Assembly (NCBI RefSeq): GCF_036324505.1
Contig: NC_086352.1
Span: forward strand, 4,210,243 to 4,274,242
Origin: Eleginops maclovinus
Taxonomy: Eukaryota; Chordata; Actinopteri; Perciformes; Eleginopidae
Length of the DNA stretch: 64,000 nt
Reading direction: 5' to 3'
Below, piece after piece: positions 50,830-62,608 of the stretch; positions within the stretch are counted from its first letter, which is position 1; each line of letters starts with the position of its first letter. Both the position numbers and the translations under genes were made by a program. The notes under the pieces are model-generated. The model saw only the letters and a program-made list of their open reading frames with translations, was not told the origin of the DNA and did no database searches.

Positions 50830-51060
50830 AAACACTCAAGGTTGACTTTGCAAGACAAATCAAGAGGGAGGCGCTTCGTGAGGCTGACGTTGGGTTCGTT
50901 CGTCTCCCCCACATACACAACCCCTTTTCTCAGAGAGGTATGAATCTTGGGCAGGCCCTGCACTTCACTGCATAAACAACAAAGAATGTTGTTTATGCAG
51001 TGAAGTGCAGGGCCTGCCACAAACTGTATGTGGGGGAGACAAGGAACAAACTCAGTGTCA
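50830..51060. mobile_element. Penelope-type GIY-YIG fragment, inverted dimer
   Basis: The plus-strand half (50988-51056) encodes CRACHKLYVGETRNKLS preceded by YAVK; the minus-strand half encodes VVYAVKCRAC and, further on, VVYVGETNEPNVS. These are GIY-YIG nuclease core words as in Penelope-like elements. The two halves meet head to head through a 7-bp spacer. Only the endonuclease remnant is present. Confidence 0.55.
50950..51018. repeat. Perfect 31-bp inverted repeat, 7-bp spacer
   Basis: The arm at 50950-50980 begins GGCAGGCCCTGCACTTCACT and is exactly complementary to 50988-51018; the spacer is AAAGAAT. Confidence 0.97.
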
Positions 51061-51080
51061 GGGTTAGGGTTAGGGTTAGA
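51061..51080. repeat. Short TTAGGG run
   Basis: GGGTTAGGGTTAGGGTTAG directly follows the Penelope fragment. Confidence 0.85.
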
Positions 51081-51424
51081 TTAGAAATATTAAAATATGT
51101 AAAAATATAATATATAAGATTTATAAAATGTAAAATATAATGGTAGAAAAAAGTGCATTGTTAGTGTTAGTAATACAACCATGCGTTTAAAATTCATAAA
51201 AAAAGTCCACATGAACAGGATTTGTAATAAGGTGCTGGTTCTCGGAAAGGAGACCCTTATCGGGGTGGAGAGGTTTGTGTGCCCCGATGAACCTGGGGGC
51301 TGTGTTGTCTGGAGCCTTGTTCTCCTGGTAGGGTCTCTCATGGCAAATTGGTCTCAGGTAAGGGGCCAGACTAAGATTGGTTCAAAAGACCTCATGACAA
51401 ACAAACTGGAAAGCGAGGATACCC

Positions 51425-51653
51425 GGCCCGGAGGAAGCCCATGGTCCCCTTCTGGAGCCAGGCCCAGAAGGAGGACTCGTCAGCGAGCGTCTGGTGGCCC
51501 GAAAAAGCAACGTGGGCAACACCTCCGCTTATCCATCCCGCGGGCCCACCACCTACGATAAACAGCGATGGGGTCGGGTGCGCTGGCAGAAGGGTGGCAG
51601 TGAAAGCAGAGGGTCTCGACGGACCAGACTCAGGCGACAGAAGCTGACTTTGG
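51425..51653 (+). mobile_element. 5' part of a non-LTR retrotransposon, cut by the gap
   Basis: GGAGCCAGGCCCAGAAGGAG, GACTCGTCAGCGAGCGTCTG and GACAGAAGCTGACTTTGG resemble the 5' region just before the endonuclease ORF in a LINE family common in fish, where the next words encode the first endonuclease motif. The gap begins exactly there. The clade is not determined. Confidence 0.45.
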
Positions 51654-52153
51654 NNNNNNNNNNNNNNNNNNNNNNNNNNNNNNNNNNNNNNNNNNNNNNN
51701 NNNNNNNNNNNNNNNNNNNNNNNNNNNNNNNNNNNNNNNNNNNNNNNNNNNNNNNNNNNNNNNNNNNNNNNNNNNNNNNNNNNNNNNNNNNNNNNNNNNN
51801 NNNNNNNNNNNNNNNNNNNNNNNNNNNNNNNNNNNNNNNNNNNNNNNNNNNNNNNNNNNNNNNNNNNNNNNNNNNNNNNNNNNNNNNNNNNNNNNNNNNN
51901 NNNNNNNNNNNNNNNNNNNNNNNNNNNNNNNNNNNNNNNNNNNNNNNNNNNNNNNNNNNNNNNNNNNNNNNNNNNNNNNNNNNNNNNNNNNNNNNNNNNN
52001 NNNNNNNNNNNNNNNNNNNNNNNNNNNNNNNNNNNNNNNNNNNNNNNNNNNNNNNNNNNNNNNNNNNNNNNNNNNNNNNNNNNNNNNNNNNNNNNNNNNN
52101 NNNNNNNNNNNNNNNNNNNNNNNNNNNNNNNNNNNNNNNNNNNNNNNNNNNNN
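51654..52153. other. Assembly gap, 500 N
   Basis: Exactly 500 N. The round number suggests a placeholder of unknown true size. It joins a LINE 5' end to a 44-bp tandem array. Confidence 0.99.
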
Positions 52154-53093
52154 GAATTAAAGGATGAAACACTGCTCTGATAATTAAAACTGTGTTAATG
52201 ATGAGTTTATGAAACACTGCTCTGATAATTAAACTGTGTTAATGATGAGTTTATGAAACACTGCTCTGATAATTAAACTGTGTTAATGATGAGTTTATGA
52301 AACACTGCTCTGATAATTAAACTGTGTTAATGATGAGTTTATGAAACACTGCTCTGATAATTAAACTGTGTTAATGATGAGTTTATGAAACACTGCTCTG
52401 ATAATTAAACTGTGTTAATGATGAGTTTATGAAACACTGCTCTGATAATTAAACTGTGTTAATGATGAGTTATGAAACACTGCTCTGATAATTAAACTGT
52501 GTTAATGATGAGTTTATGAAACACTGCTCTGATAATTAAACTGTGTTAATGATGAGTTTATGAAACACTGCTCTGATAATTAAACTGTGTTAATGATGAG
52601 TTTATGAAACACTGCTCTGATAATTAAACTGTGTTAATGATGAGTTATGAAACACTGCTCTGATAATTAAACTGTGTTAATGATGAGTTATGAAACACTG
52701 CTCTGATAATTAAACTGTGTTAATGATGAGTTTATGAAACACTGCTCTGATAATTAAACTGTGTTAATGATGAGTTTATGAAACACTGCTCTGATAATTA
52801 AACTGTGTTAATGATGAGTTTATGAAACACTGCTCTGATAATTAAACTGTGTTAATGATGAGTTTATGAAACACTGCTCTGATAATTAAACTGTGTTAAT
52901 GATGAGTTTATGAAACACTGCTCTGATAATTAAACTGTGTTAATGATGAGTTATGAAACACTGCTCTGATAATTAAACTGTGTTAATGATGAGTTTATGA
53001 AACACTGCTCTGATAATTAAACTGTGTTAATGATGAGTTTATGAAACACTGCTCTGATAATTAAACTGTGTTAATGATGAGTTTATGAAACAG
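52154..53093. repeat. Minisatellite, 44-bp unit
   Basis: About 21 nearly identical copies of GAAACACTGCTCTGATAATT, AAACTGTGTTAATGATGAGT and TTAT. Some lack one T (43 bp). High uniformity; the left end is in the gap. Confidence 0.97.
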
Positions 53094-53364
53094 AAGTCTC
53101 TGGTGTTAAAGTCCAGGTGGAGATACGTGTTGTTTTTATGATTTTGTTCCAGGGAGTCCTCCCTTGTCCTCTGGAGACAGTTTGGAGGACAGTTGAGACG
53201 GGAAGACGATGTGACATTCTGAAACGGTAAACCGCAGACGAGTCCACACCTGACCTTCTGATAACACTCTACCGTTTCCGTCCAATCAGAACAACAGGAT
53301 GCTGTGGTGGAAATGTTCTTTATCAAACACCATACATCATGAGCTGACCCCAAACGCAGCTCCG

Positions 53365-53367
<3 letters not shown>
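53094..53367. other. Single-copy spacer
   Basis: No exon or repeat recognised. Confidence 0.4.

Positions 53368-53461
<94 letters not shown>
53368..53461. repeat. (GT)n microsatellite
   Basis: About 94 bp of GT. Confidence 0.95.
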
Positions 53462-53463
<2 letters not shown>

Positions 53464-53596
53464 TGGATGTTGAAAGTCTTTAAACAACTTTATATTTAGT
53501 CTGAGTGCAGGGGGTCTAATCTAAGCTCAGCTGACCCTCGCTGGGGGGGGCAACATACCTGGAGTTAACCCACTTGGTTTTTTTCCACTCAGTAAC

Positions 53597-53637
53597 ACAC
53601 ACACACACACACACACACAAAGACAGACAGACAGACA

Positions 53638-53670
<33 letters not shown>

Positions 53671-53771
53671 TTTATGTGACTTCCCTCAGGAACTTTCCTT
53701 TCTGCTGCTGCGGGGGGGAAGGGATCCTGCACAAACTGAAACAGAACTACAGAGGCACTGAAACAACAGTT

Positions 53772-53820
<49 letters not shown>

Positions 53821-53838
53821 CCATCACCATCACCATCA
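53597..53838. repeat. (CA)n and (ATC)n microsatellites
   Basis: CA with an AGACAGACAGAC insert at 53597-53669, then single-copy DNA, then ATC repeats at 53771-53838. Confidence 0.93.
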
Positions 53839-54267
53839 GCGACACAGCCAATCAGAGCTCTGTGTGGGAGGTTAAAGCTATGAAGTCCTATGACAGGATA
53901 AAGGAGACTCAGTTTGAACACACCGCCTGTGTGAACTGAATAGAGTCTCGCTTCCCCAAAAGCAATAACTGCACTAAATTCCAGCTTGCACTGACACAAC
54001 GTGTGCACAGCTTACCTAAATACCTGCCACAACAAACAGCCTTTTGAGTTAAATGATTGTTGTTGTGTTTTTCCTATTGTATTCTTTAAACTACTGGCAT
54101 TCTCTGTGTTGGAATTCAACAGACACTGGAATGGCTGCCATACATGTAGAGATAAAGATTTAAGAAAAAATTGGGAGTGGTCTCTGAATTCTTTTCCGTG
54201 GCTGTAACCGGAGCGAAGCAACTCAGAGCATCGCGTACAGTACTCTGAGGGCAGACGCCGACATGTT
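53839..54267. other. Single-copy spacer
   Basis: No gene recognised. Short frames in both strands lack family features. Confidence 0.4.
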
Positions 54268-54790
54268 GCATTTATCATCAATTACCTCATCAATCACATC
54301 ATCAATCATATCATCAATCACATCATCAATCATATCATCAATCATATCATCAATCATATCATCAATCATATCATCAATCACATCATCAATCATATCATCA
54401 ATCATATCATCAATCATATCATCAATCATATCATCAATCACATCATCAATCATATCATCAATCACATCATCAATCATATCATCAATCACATCATCAATCA
54501 TATCATCAATCACATCATCAATCATATCATCAATCATATCATCAATCATATCATCAATCATATCATCAATCACATCATCAATCATATCATCAATCATATC
54601 ATCAATCATATCATCAATCATATCATCAATCATATCATCAATCATATCATCAATCACATCATCAATCATATCATCAATCACATCATCAATCATATCATCA
54701 ATCATATCATCAATCACATCATCAATCATATCATCAATCCCTCATCTCATCAATCCCATCATCAATCCCATCATCAATCTATCATAGCAC
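54268..54790. repeat. Minisatellite, 12-bp unit ATCATCAATCAY, left block
   Basis: About 42 copies of ATCATCAATCAT or ATCATCAATCAC. The same array returns at 56088-56345, flanking the transposase duplication. Confidence 0.96.
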
Positions 54791-54799
54791 ATCATCAAT

Positions 54800-56087
54800 C
54801 CCTCACAGTGTGTGTTTCCGGATGGGTCAGCTCCTCGAGGCGGATCTGGCCGTGCAACCCTCACAGAGCGTGATCTGAAACACCACGTCACAGTTTCAGA
54901 TTGCATAAACACTCAGATCAGAAGTATTACACAATTCTCCAAACAGTACACCCAAGGAGCAAAGCTGCAGCCCTGATGGGTCCCCTTGTAAGCGAGACCC
55001 TAAACCAACGTGTATGCATCGGACAGACGGCGTCACGGTGTCCCTTCCTTGCAATTCCAAAGCACTGACTGCCAGAGGACCACACCTCGGAGCCGATCGG
55101 TCAAACACAGCCATCAGGTGGCAAACACACTCAGGTTGAAGCACTATACAAATGCAGCAGGTGGGTTCAACCGAAATGGAAGGAGTCAGAAGAAGAAGAG
55201 TGAGGGTGAGAGGGGGAATCCACGGAGGACGAGGAGGAGGAGGAGGAGGAGGAGGAGGAGGAGGCAGAGGTGGAGGTAGAGGAAGACCTGAAGCAGGAGA
55301 ACGTGCTCAAAGAAGAACAGGACCACATTTATCAAATGAACTTCGTGCAACACTAGTTGACCATGTCGTGAACCACGAATTGCCGCTGAGGAGCTGACAA
55401 CAGGTCACCACTAGCAGCACACCGCATCTGTCCGAAGACACTGGACAGAAACAAAAAATCTTACATAATCACTGCTTATGTATCAACCGTTCATCACATC
55501 GTTATGAGACACCCTTCCTTGACATATTTCAGTACGTCACATGTGTTTTTTTTCTCACAATAGGATTGAGGTCGAAAACGACAAGAGGAAGGGCCCATAT
55601 ATCACAACAAACGAAGAGGAGATCCAAACATGACACCATCAGGCTCACAATCAGCCGAGTCATCTGTGACAAGTCCATTTTCCATCAGGTGCATCAGTAT
55701 CATCAGTCAACATGGTCCGAAAAGGCATCAGTCAAATGATACAATTACGAGTGCCATGATCGAATTCAGAGAGGTCAAACAGCGCTGCTGATAAGTAGGT
55801 ATGTATGTTCACTCAGCACTATTCTATGCATACTCGACATGTACATTTACGTAATCTATTTCGAACTACACAATTCACTTATTTCCCAGAGTTTACAATC
55901 GGATCATGAATAATCACCACGGAATCATCTACATAATAGGCAGGGTTCAACCTCACCAAGCAAGAAGATAGGCAAAATAATCATATGGCCACAAGGGCTC
56001 ATAATCAATCCAGCAGGTATAGGTTAGGGTAACATCAACATTTATCACATATCCATAATCATACACAGATATAATCATCTATCCATC
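54800..56087 (+). pseudogene. IS630-like DDE transposase remnant, copy 1 (corrupted right half)
   Basis: 54800-55390 is essentially identical to 56368-56952 of copy 2, apart from a longer GGA run. It encodes the Arg/Gly-rich N-terminus (VRRRRVRVRGGIHGGRGGG) and helix-turn-helix LSNELRATLVDHVVNHELPL. From about 55391 on, alignment to copy 2 shows a small deletion or an AT/ATCA-type insertion every few bases, so no frame survives. The sudden change from identity to dense indels is not how a duplicated pseudogene normally decays. Confidence 0.7.
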
Positions 56088-56345
56088 TCCAATCATATCA
56101 TCAATCACATCATCAATCATATCATCAATCCCATCATCAATCATATCATCAATCAATATCATCAATCCCATCATCAATCATATCATCAATCATATCATCA
56201 ATCACATCATCAATCATATCATCAATCATATCATCAATCATCAATCATATCATCAATCATATCATCAATCACATCATCAATCATATCATCAATCCCATCA
56301 TCTCATCAATCCCATCATCAATCCCATCATCAATCCCATCATCAA
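56088..56345. repeat. ATCATCAATCAY minisatellite, right block
   Basis: The same 12-bp unit as 54268-54790, with more irregular units and ATCAATCCC variants. Confidence 0.94.
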
Positions 56346-56367
56346 TCTATCATAGCACATCATCAAT

Positions 56368-57835
56368 CCCCTCACAGTGTGTGTTTCCGGATGGGTCAGC
56401 TCCTCGAGGCGGATCTGGCCGTGCAACCCTCACAGAGCGTGATCTGAAACACCACGTCACAGTTTCAGATTGCATAAACACTCAGATCAGAAGTATTACA
56501 CAATTCTCCAAACAGTACACCCAAGGAGCAAAGCTGCAGCCCTGATGGGTCCCCTTGTAAGCGAGACCCTAAACCAACGTGTATGCATCGGACAGACGGC
56601 GTCACGGTGTCCCTTCCTTGCAATTCCAAAGCACTGACTGCCAGAGGACCACACCTCGGAGCCGATCGGTCAAACACAGCCATCAGGTGGCAAACACACT
56701 CAGGTTGAAGCACTATACAAATGCAGCAGGTGGGTTCAACCGAAATGGAAGGAGTCAGAAGAAGAAGAGTGAGGGTGAGAGGGGGAATCCACGGAGGACG
56801 AGGAGGAGGAGGAGGAGGAGGAGGAGGCAGAGGTGGAGGTAGAGGAAGACCTGAAGCAGGAGAACGTGCTCAAAGAAGAACAGGACCACATTTATCAAAT
56901 GAACTTCGTGCAACACTAGTTGACCATGTCGTGAACCACGAATTGCCGCTGAGGGAGGCTGGACCAACAGGTCAGCCCAATCTGAGCAGACACACCGGCA
57001 TCTGTCCGAAGGACAACTGGACAGAAAGCAAGAAGAAATCTGTGTACAGTAATCAGCTGCTTATTGTATGCACCGTGTCAGCACGTTTGAGACCCCTTCC
57101 TGTGACATTTTACAGTCGGTCACATGTGTTTTTTTCTACATAGGATTGAGGGTCGAAAACGACAAGGAGGAAGGGGGCCCGTATTCACACAAGAACGAGA
57201 GAGAGAGATCCTAAACATGATCACGCTATCAGGCTCAGAGAAATTCAAGCCGACGTTATCTGTGACCGTGCCATTTTCCATCAGGTGCATCAGGTCTCTC
57301 AGTCAACAGTGGTCCTGAAAAGGCATCAGGTTCAAATGAGACAAATTTATCGAGTGCCTTTTGAGCGGAATTCAGAGAGGGTCAAACAGCTGCTGCTGAG
57401 TATGTGGAGGTATGTATTGTTCACTTCAGCACTGTGATGTTGCATACTGCATACTTCGACATGTACATTTACTGTATACTATTTCTGAACTACACAATTT
57501 CACGGTTTTTCCCAGAGTTTTACAGATGGATGCTGAGAAAATCCCACAGGAATTCATCTACATAGATGAGGCAGGGTTCAACCTCACCAAAGCAAGAAGG
57601 AGAGGCAGAAATACAATTGGCCACAGGGCTATAATCAATGTCCCAGGGCAGGGTTAGGGTTAGGGTAACATCACCATTTGTGCTGCCATTACACAGAGTG
57701 GGGTCCTCCTCCATCCTGCCCATATGGGCCCTTACAACACACCTCACATTGTTCAACACCATCCACAGATTACAGTGCTAACCCTTCCAGCACACTCTCT
57801 GTTTCTAAACCCAATCGAAGAGTTTTTCTCAGGAA
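56368..57835 (+). pseudogene. IS630/Tc1-related DDE transposase remnant, copy 2
   Basis: Transposase of a fish element with introns. N-terminus from 56721: Arg/Gly-rich segment, then LSNELRATLVDHVVNHELPL and REAGPTGQPNLSR. After an apparent intron, GGRGPVFTQEREREIL (57165). After another intron (acceptor near 57517), FIYIDEAGFNLTKARRRGRN holds the first catalytic Asp. LFLNPIEEFFS (about 57800) holds the final Glu. The stretch with the second catalytic Asp is missing between GPYNTPHIVQHH and LPAHSLFLNP. Two in-frame TAG stops come from a GGTTAGGGTTAGGG insertion at 57651-57667. Not functional. Confidence 0.75.
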
Positions 57836-57837
57836 GA

Positions 57838-58665
57838 ACAAGAAGAACAACAACAACAACAATAACAACTATAACAACAACAAAAAGAACACAACAATAA
57901 CAACAAGAAGAAGAACAACAAGAACAACAAGAAGAAGAACAACAAGAACAACAAGAAGAAGAACAACAAGAACAACAAGAAGAAGAACAACAAGAACAAC
58001 AACAAGAAAAACAAGAAGCACAACAACAACAGGAAGAGCAACAACAAGAAGAAGAACAACAACAAGAAGAAGAACAACAACAGGAAGAAGAAGAACAACA
58101 AGAACGAGAACAACAACAAGAACAACAACAGGAAGAACAACAATAACAAGAACAACAACAACAAAAATAACACAACAATAACAACAAGAAGAAGAACAAC
58201 AACAACAACAACAAGAAAAACAATAACAAGAAGCACAACAACAACAGGAAGAGCAACAACAAGAAGAACAACAACAGGAAGAACAACAACAACAACAACA
58301 AAAATAACACAACAATTACAACAAGAAGAAGAAGAACAACAACACCAAGAACAAGAAGAACAACAACAACAACAACAAGAACAACAACAAGAAAAACAAT
58401 AACAAGAAGCACAACAACAACAGGAAGAGCAACAACAAGAAGGACAACAACAGGAAGAACAACAAGAAGAGGAACAACAACAACAACAAGAACAATAACA
58501 ACAACAATAACAAGAAAAACAATAACAAAAAGCACAACAACAACAGGAAGAGCAACAACAACAGGAAGAACAACAACAAGAACAACAACAAGAACAACAA
58601 CAACAACAGGAAGAAGAAGAAGAACAACAACAACAACAAGAACAACAACAGGAAGAACAACCACC
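57838..58665. repeat. AAC/AAG low-complexity array
   Basis: About 830 bp of AACAACAAG, AAGAAGAAC and CAACAGGAAGAG mixtures, growing from the 3' end of the transposase remnant. Strong purine/pyrimidine strand bias with no T except in rare AATAAC. Poly-Leu/Val frames on the minus strand are artefacts. Confidence 0.95.
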
Positions 58666-61552
58666 AAGGTGGTAGAGAGGAACTGAAGGTGGTACAGAGG
58701 AACTGAAGGTGGTACAGAGGAACTGAAGGTGGTACAGAGGAACTGAAGGTGGTAGATAGGAACTGAAGGTGGTACAGAGGAACTGAAGGTGGTACAGAGG
58801 AACTGAAGGTGGTAGAGAGGGAGCTGAAGGTGGTACAGAGGAGCTGAAGGTGTTAGAGAGGAGCTGAAGGTGGTACAGAGGAGCTGAAGGTGGTACAGAG
58901 GAACTGATGGTGGTACAGAGGAACTGAAGGTGGTAAAGAGGAACTGAAGGTGGTAAAGAGGAACTGAAGGTGGTACAGAGGAACTGAAGGTGGTACAGAG
59001 GAACTGAAGGTGGTAGAGAGGAACTGAAGGTGGTAAAGAGGAACTGAAGGTGGTACAGAGGAACTGAAGGTGGTACAGAGGAACTGAAGGTGGTACAGAG
59101 GAACTGAAGGTGGTACAGAGGAACTGAAGGTGGTACAGAGGAACTGAAGGTGGTAAAGAGGAACTGAAGGTGGTACAGAGGAACTGAAGGTGGTAAAGAG
59201 GAACTGAAGTTGGTACAGAGGAGCTGAAGGTGGTACAGAGGAACTGAAGGTGATACAGAGGAACTGAAGGTGGTACAGAGGAACTGAAGGTGGTAAAGAG
59301 GAACTGAAGTTGGTACAGAGGAGCTGAAGGTGTTAGAGAGGAGCTGAAGGTGGTACAGAGGAGCTGAATGTGGTACAGAGGAACTGAAGGTGGTACAGAG
59401 GAACTGAAGGTGGTACAGAGGAACTGAAGGTGGTACAGAGGAACTGAAGGTGGTAGAGAGGAACTGAAGGTGGTAGAGAGGAACTGAAGGTGGTACAGAG
59501 GAACTGAAGGTGGTACAGAGGAACTGAAGGTGGTAGAGAGGGAGCTGAAGGTGGTAGAGAGGAACTGAAGGTGGTAGAGAGGAACTGAAGGTGGTACAGA
59601 GGAACTGAAGTTGGTACAGAGGAACTGAAGGTGGTACAGAGGAACTGAAGGTGGTAAAGAGGAACTGAAGGTGGTAAAGAGGAACTGAAGGTGGTACAGA
59701 GGAACTGAAGGTGGTAAAGAGGAACTGAAGGTGGTACAGAGGAACTGAAGGTGGTAGAGAGGGAGCTGAAGGTGGTACAGAGGAGCTGAAGGTGTTAGAG
59801 AGGAGCTGAAGGTGGTACAGAGGAGCTGAAGGTGGTACAGAGGAACTGAAGGTGGTACAGAGGAACTGAAGGTGGTAAAGAGGAACTGAAGGTGGTACAG
59901 AGGAGCTGAAGTTGGTACAGAGGAACTGAAGGTGGTACAGAGGAACTGAAGGTGGTACAGAGGAACTGAAGGTGGTACAGAGGAACTGAAGGTGGTACAG
60001 AGGAACTGAAGGTGGTACAGAGGAACTGAAGGTGGTACAGAGGAGCTGAAGTTGGTACAGAGGAACTGAAGGTGGTACAGAGGAACTGAAGGTGGTACAG
60101 AGGAACTGAAGGTGGTAAAGAGGAACTGAAGGTGGTAGAGAGGAACTGAAGGTGGTACAGAGGAACTGAAGGTGGTAAAGAGGAACTGAAGGTGGTACAG
60201 AGGAGCTGAAGGTGGTACAGAGGAACTGAAGGTGGTACAGAGGAACTGAAGGTGGTACAGAGGAACTGAAGGTGGTACAGAGGAACTGAAGGTGGTACAG
60301 AGGAACTGAAGGTGGTACAGAGGAACTGAAGGTGATACAGAGGAACTGAAGGTGGTACAGAGGAACTGAAGGTGGTAAAGAGGAACTGAAGTTGGTACAG
60401 AGGAGCTGAAGGTGTTAGAGAGGAGCTGAAGGTGGTACAGAGGAGCTGAATGTGGTACAGAGGAACTGAAGGTGGTACAGAGGAACTGAAGGTGGTACAG
60501 AGGAACTGAAGGTGGTACAGAGGAACTGAAGGTGGTAAAGAGGAACTGAAGGTGGTACAGAGGAACTGAAGGTGGTACAGAGGAACTGATGGTGGTACAG
60601 AGGAACTGAAGGTGGTACAGAGGAACTGAAGGTGGTAGAGAGGAACTGAAGGTGGTAGAGACGAACTGAAGTTGGTACAGAGGAACTGAAGGTGGTACAG
60701 AGGAACTGAAGGTGGTAGAGAGGAACTGAAGGTGGTAGAGACGAACTGAAGGTGGTACAGAGGAACTGAAGGTGGTACAGAGGAACTGAAGGTGGTAAAG
60801 AGGAACTGAAGGTGGTACAGAGGAACTGAAGGTGGTAGAGAGGAACTGAAGGTGGTAGATAGGAACTGAAGGTGGTACAGAGGAACTGAAGGTGGTAGAG
60901 AGGGAGCTGAAGGTGGTACAGAGGAGGTGAAGGTGTTAGAGAGGAGCTGAAGGTGGTACAGAGGAGCTGAAGGTGGTAGAGAGGAGCTGAAGGTGGTACA
61001 GAGGAGCTGAAGGTGGTATAGAGGGAGCTGAAGGTGGTACAGAGGAGCTGAAGGTGTTAGAGAGGAGCTGAAGGTGGTACAGAGGAGCTGAAGGTGGTAG
61101 AGAGGAGCTGAAGGTGGTACAGAGGAGCTGAAGGTGGTACAGAGGATCTGAAGGTGGTACAGAGGAACTGAAGGTGGTACAGAGGGAGCTGATGGTGGTA
61201 CAGAGGAACTGATGGTGGTACAGAGGAACTGAAGGTGGTACAGAGGAACTGATGGTGGTACAGAGGAGCTGATGGTGGTACAGAGGAACTGATGGTGGTA
61301 CAGAGGAACTGATGGTGGTACAGAGGAACTGAAGGTGGTACAGAGGAACTGAAGGTGGTACAGAGGAACTGAAGGTGGTACAGAGGAACTGAAGGTGGTA
61401 CAGAGGAACTGAAGGTGGTAGAGAGGAACTGAAGGTGGTAAAGAGGAACTGAAGGTGGTAGAGAGGAACTGAAGGTGGTACAGAGGAACTGAAGGTGGTA
61501 CAGAGGAACTGAAGGTGGTACAGAGGAACTGAAGGTGGTACAGAGGGAGCTG
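58666..61552. repeat. Minisatellite, 20-bp unit GAGGAACTGAAGGTGGTACA
   Basis: About 144 copies over 2.9 kb with variants GGTAGA, GGTAAA, GAGCTG and GTTAGA. A block of several hundred bp near 59220-59400 recurs near 60330-60500, so the array grew partly by large duplications. Confidence 0.97.
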
Positions 61553-62040
61553 AAGGATGTTTTCTTCCATAGGTTTTATCAGTCAGGCACCCCTCCCCCG
61601 ATACATTCCCCCCTGCTGCACCCCCCATTGTCCCCACTGCCTGGGAATGACGCTGTCATCTACCTGCTGCAGAGGTCCCTCTCTCTAACCTGGAGGGACG
61701 GTCAGCATAATTTCCAACGAGGACGACAGGGAATACATGGAGCTGACGCAGGACTTCTCTGGTGCCGGAGGAACCACCTCCAGCTCAACGCAGGGAAGAC
61801 CAAGGAGCAGGTGGAGGATTTCAGACGGCGCCAACAGCGACAGGCTGCTGCACCCGCGGTGTCTCAGTGAGAGATACCTTCCTTCCTGCAGCGGTCAGAC
61901 TCTATAACCAGCATGGCCCCCGGTAGACCCCCCACATATAACAGCACTGACTATAACACCCCCTGTTGTGTTAATGACTGTGCAATACGTATCTGGCTGC
62001 TATACATATCTTTGTGTATTTGTAAATTGTGTGCTTCTAT
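61553..62040 (+). mobile_element. Degraded CR1-type LINE 3' end
   Basis: Fragments in shifting frames read CRRNHLQLNAGKTKEQVEDF (near 61770-61830) and SFLPAAVRLYNQH (near 61885), matching the RT-thumb region and terminus of the LINE at 28776-30007. About 200 bp of 3' UTR follow. Many lesions, so older than that copy. Confidence 0.65.
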
Positions 62041-62601
62041 TTTAGTATCTGGGTGAAACATGAAGCTGTCTGTGGCTCTTTCTGCTGTAATAATGAACAT
62101 GTCCGCTCTGTGGGACGATCAAAGGGATTCTGGTTCTGATTTCAATGACCTTTAGATATTTTCAAGGAAATTCAAATCCTTTTTTAAAATAATCACCCTT
62201 TCAAAATGACAAACTTTCTTTGCAGAAAGACCTGATCTGACTTTACTCCAAATAAAACCATTTCTTTTTCTAAATGTCGACATTTGAAAAGGTCTGCGTT
62301 ATTAAAAAAAAAATCTGACTTTTAAAATGTCCCTACTATGTTCTCATTCTTCTAACTCCTTCCTAAAAGCTCAGACTTTGTTTTCAAATTTCTTTAATTT
62401 CTTATGAATGTCTGACGATGTCTGTTTTATCCCAAAAATTCAGATTTTTTTTCTAATTTCCGACTTTTCAAAAATTCAGATCATGTTTCCAAATGATCCT
62501 ATTGTTGTGGAAATTCTGTGTTTTTTCCTAAAATGTTTAACATTTTTTTCCTAAAAAAACGTTTCTAAATTTGACCTTTAAAGATCTCCCACTCTCTTCT
62601 C
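62041..62601. other. AT-rich DNA with degenerate short repeats
   Basis: Loose recurrence of TTCAGATTTTTT, TCTGACTTTTAAAA and TCAGACTTTG words at 30-60 bp spacing, perhaps an old array. No gene. Confidence 0.4.
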
Positions 62602-62608
62602 GTTACTC

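Noticed and set aside
50950..51018. microRNA-type hairpin
   Set aside because: The perfect 31-bp arms are an inverted duplication of Penelope coding sequence; no bulges or conserved seed pattern.
51494..52217. Open frames across 51494-52217
   Set aside because: They are made of N from the 500-base gap.
53039..53353. 104-residue minus frame with Cys pairs
   Set aside because: No recognisable domain, partly in the 44-bp array; splice or promoter support is absent.
54223..54787. Ile-Asp-Asp-Met repeat protein
   Set aside because: Translation of the ATCATCAATCAY array; both strands are equally open.
57753..58667. Poly-Leu/Val membrane-like frames
   Set aside because: Produced by the AAC/AAG low-complexity array on the opposite strand.
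59795..61637. 591- and 233-residue open frames over the 20-bp array
   Set aside because: Repeat translation only; no start context or conserved domain.
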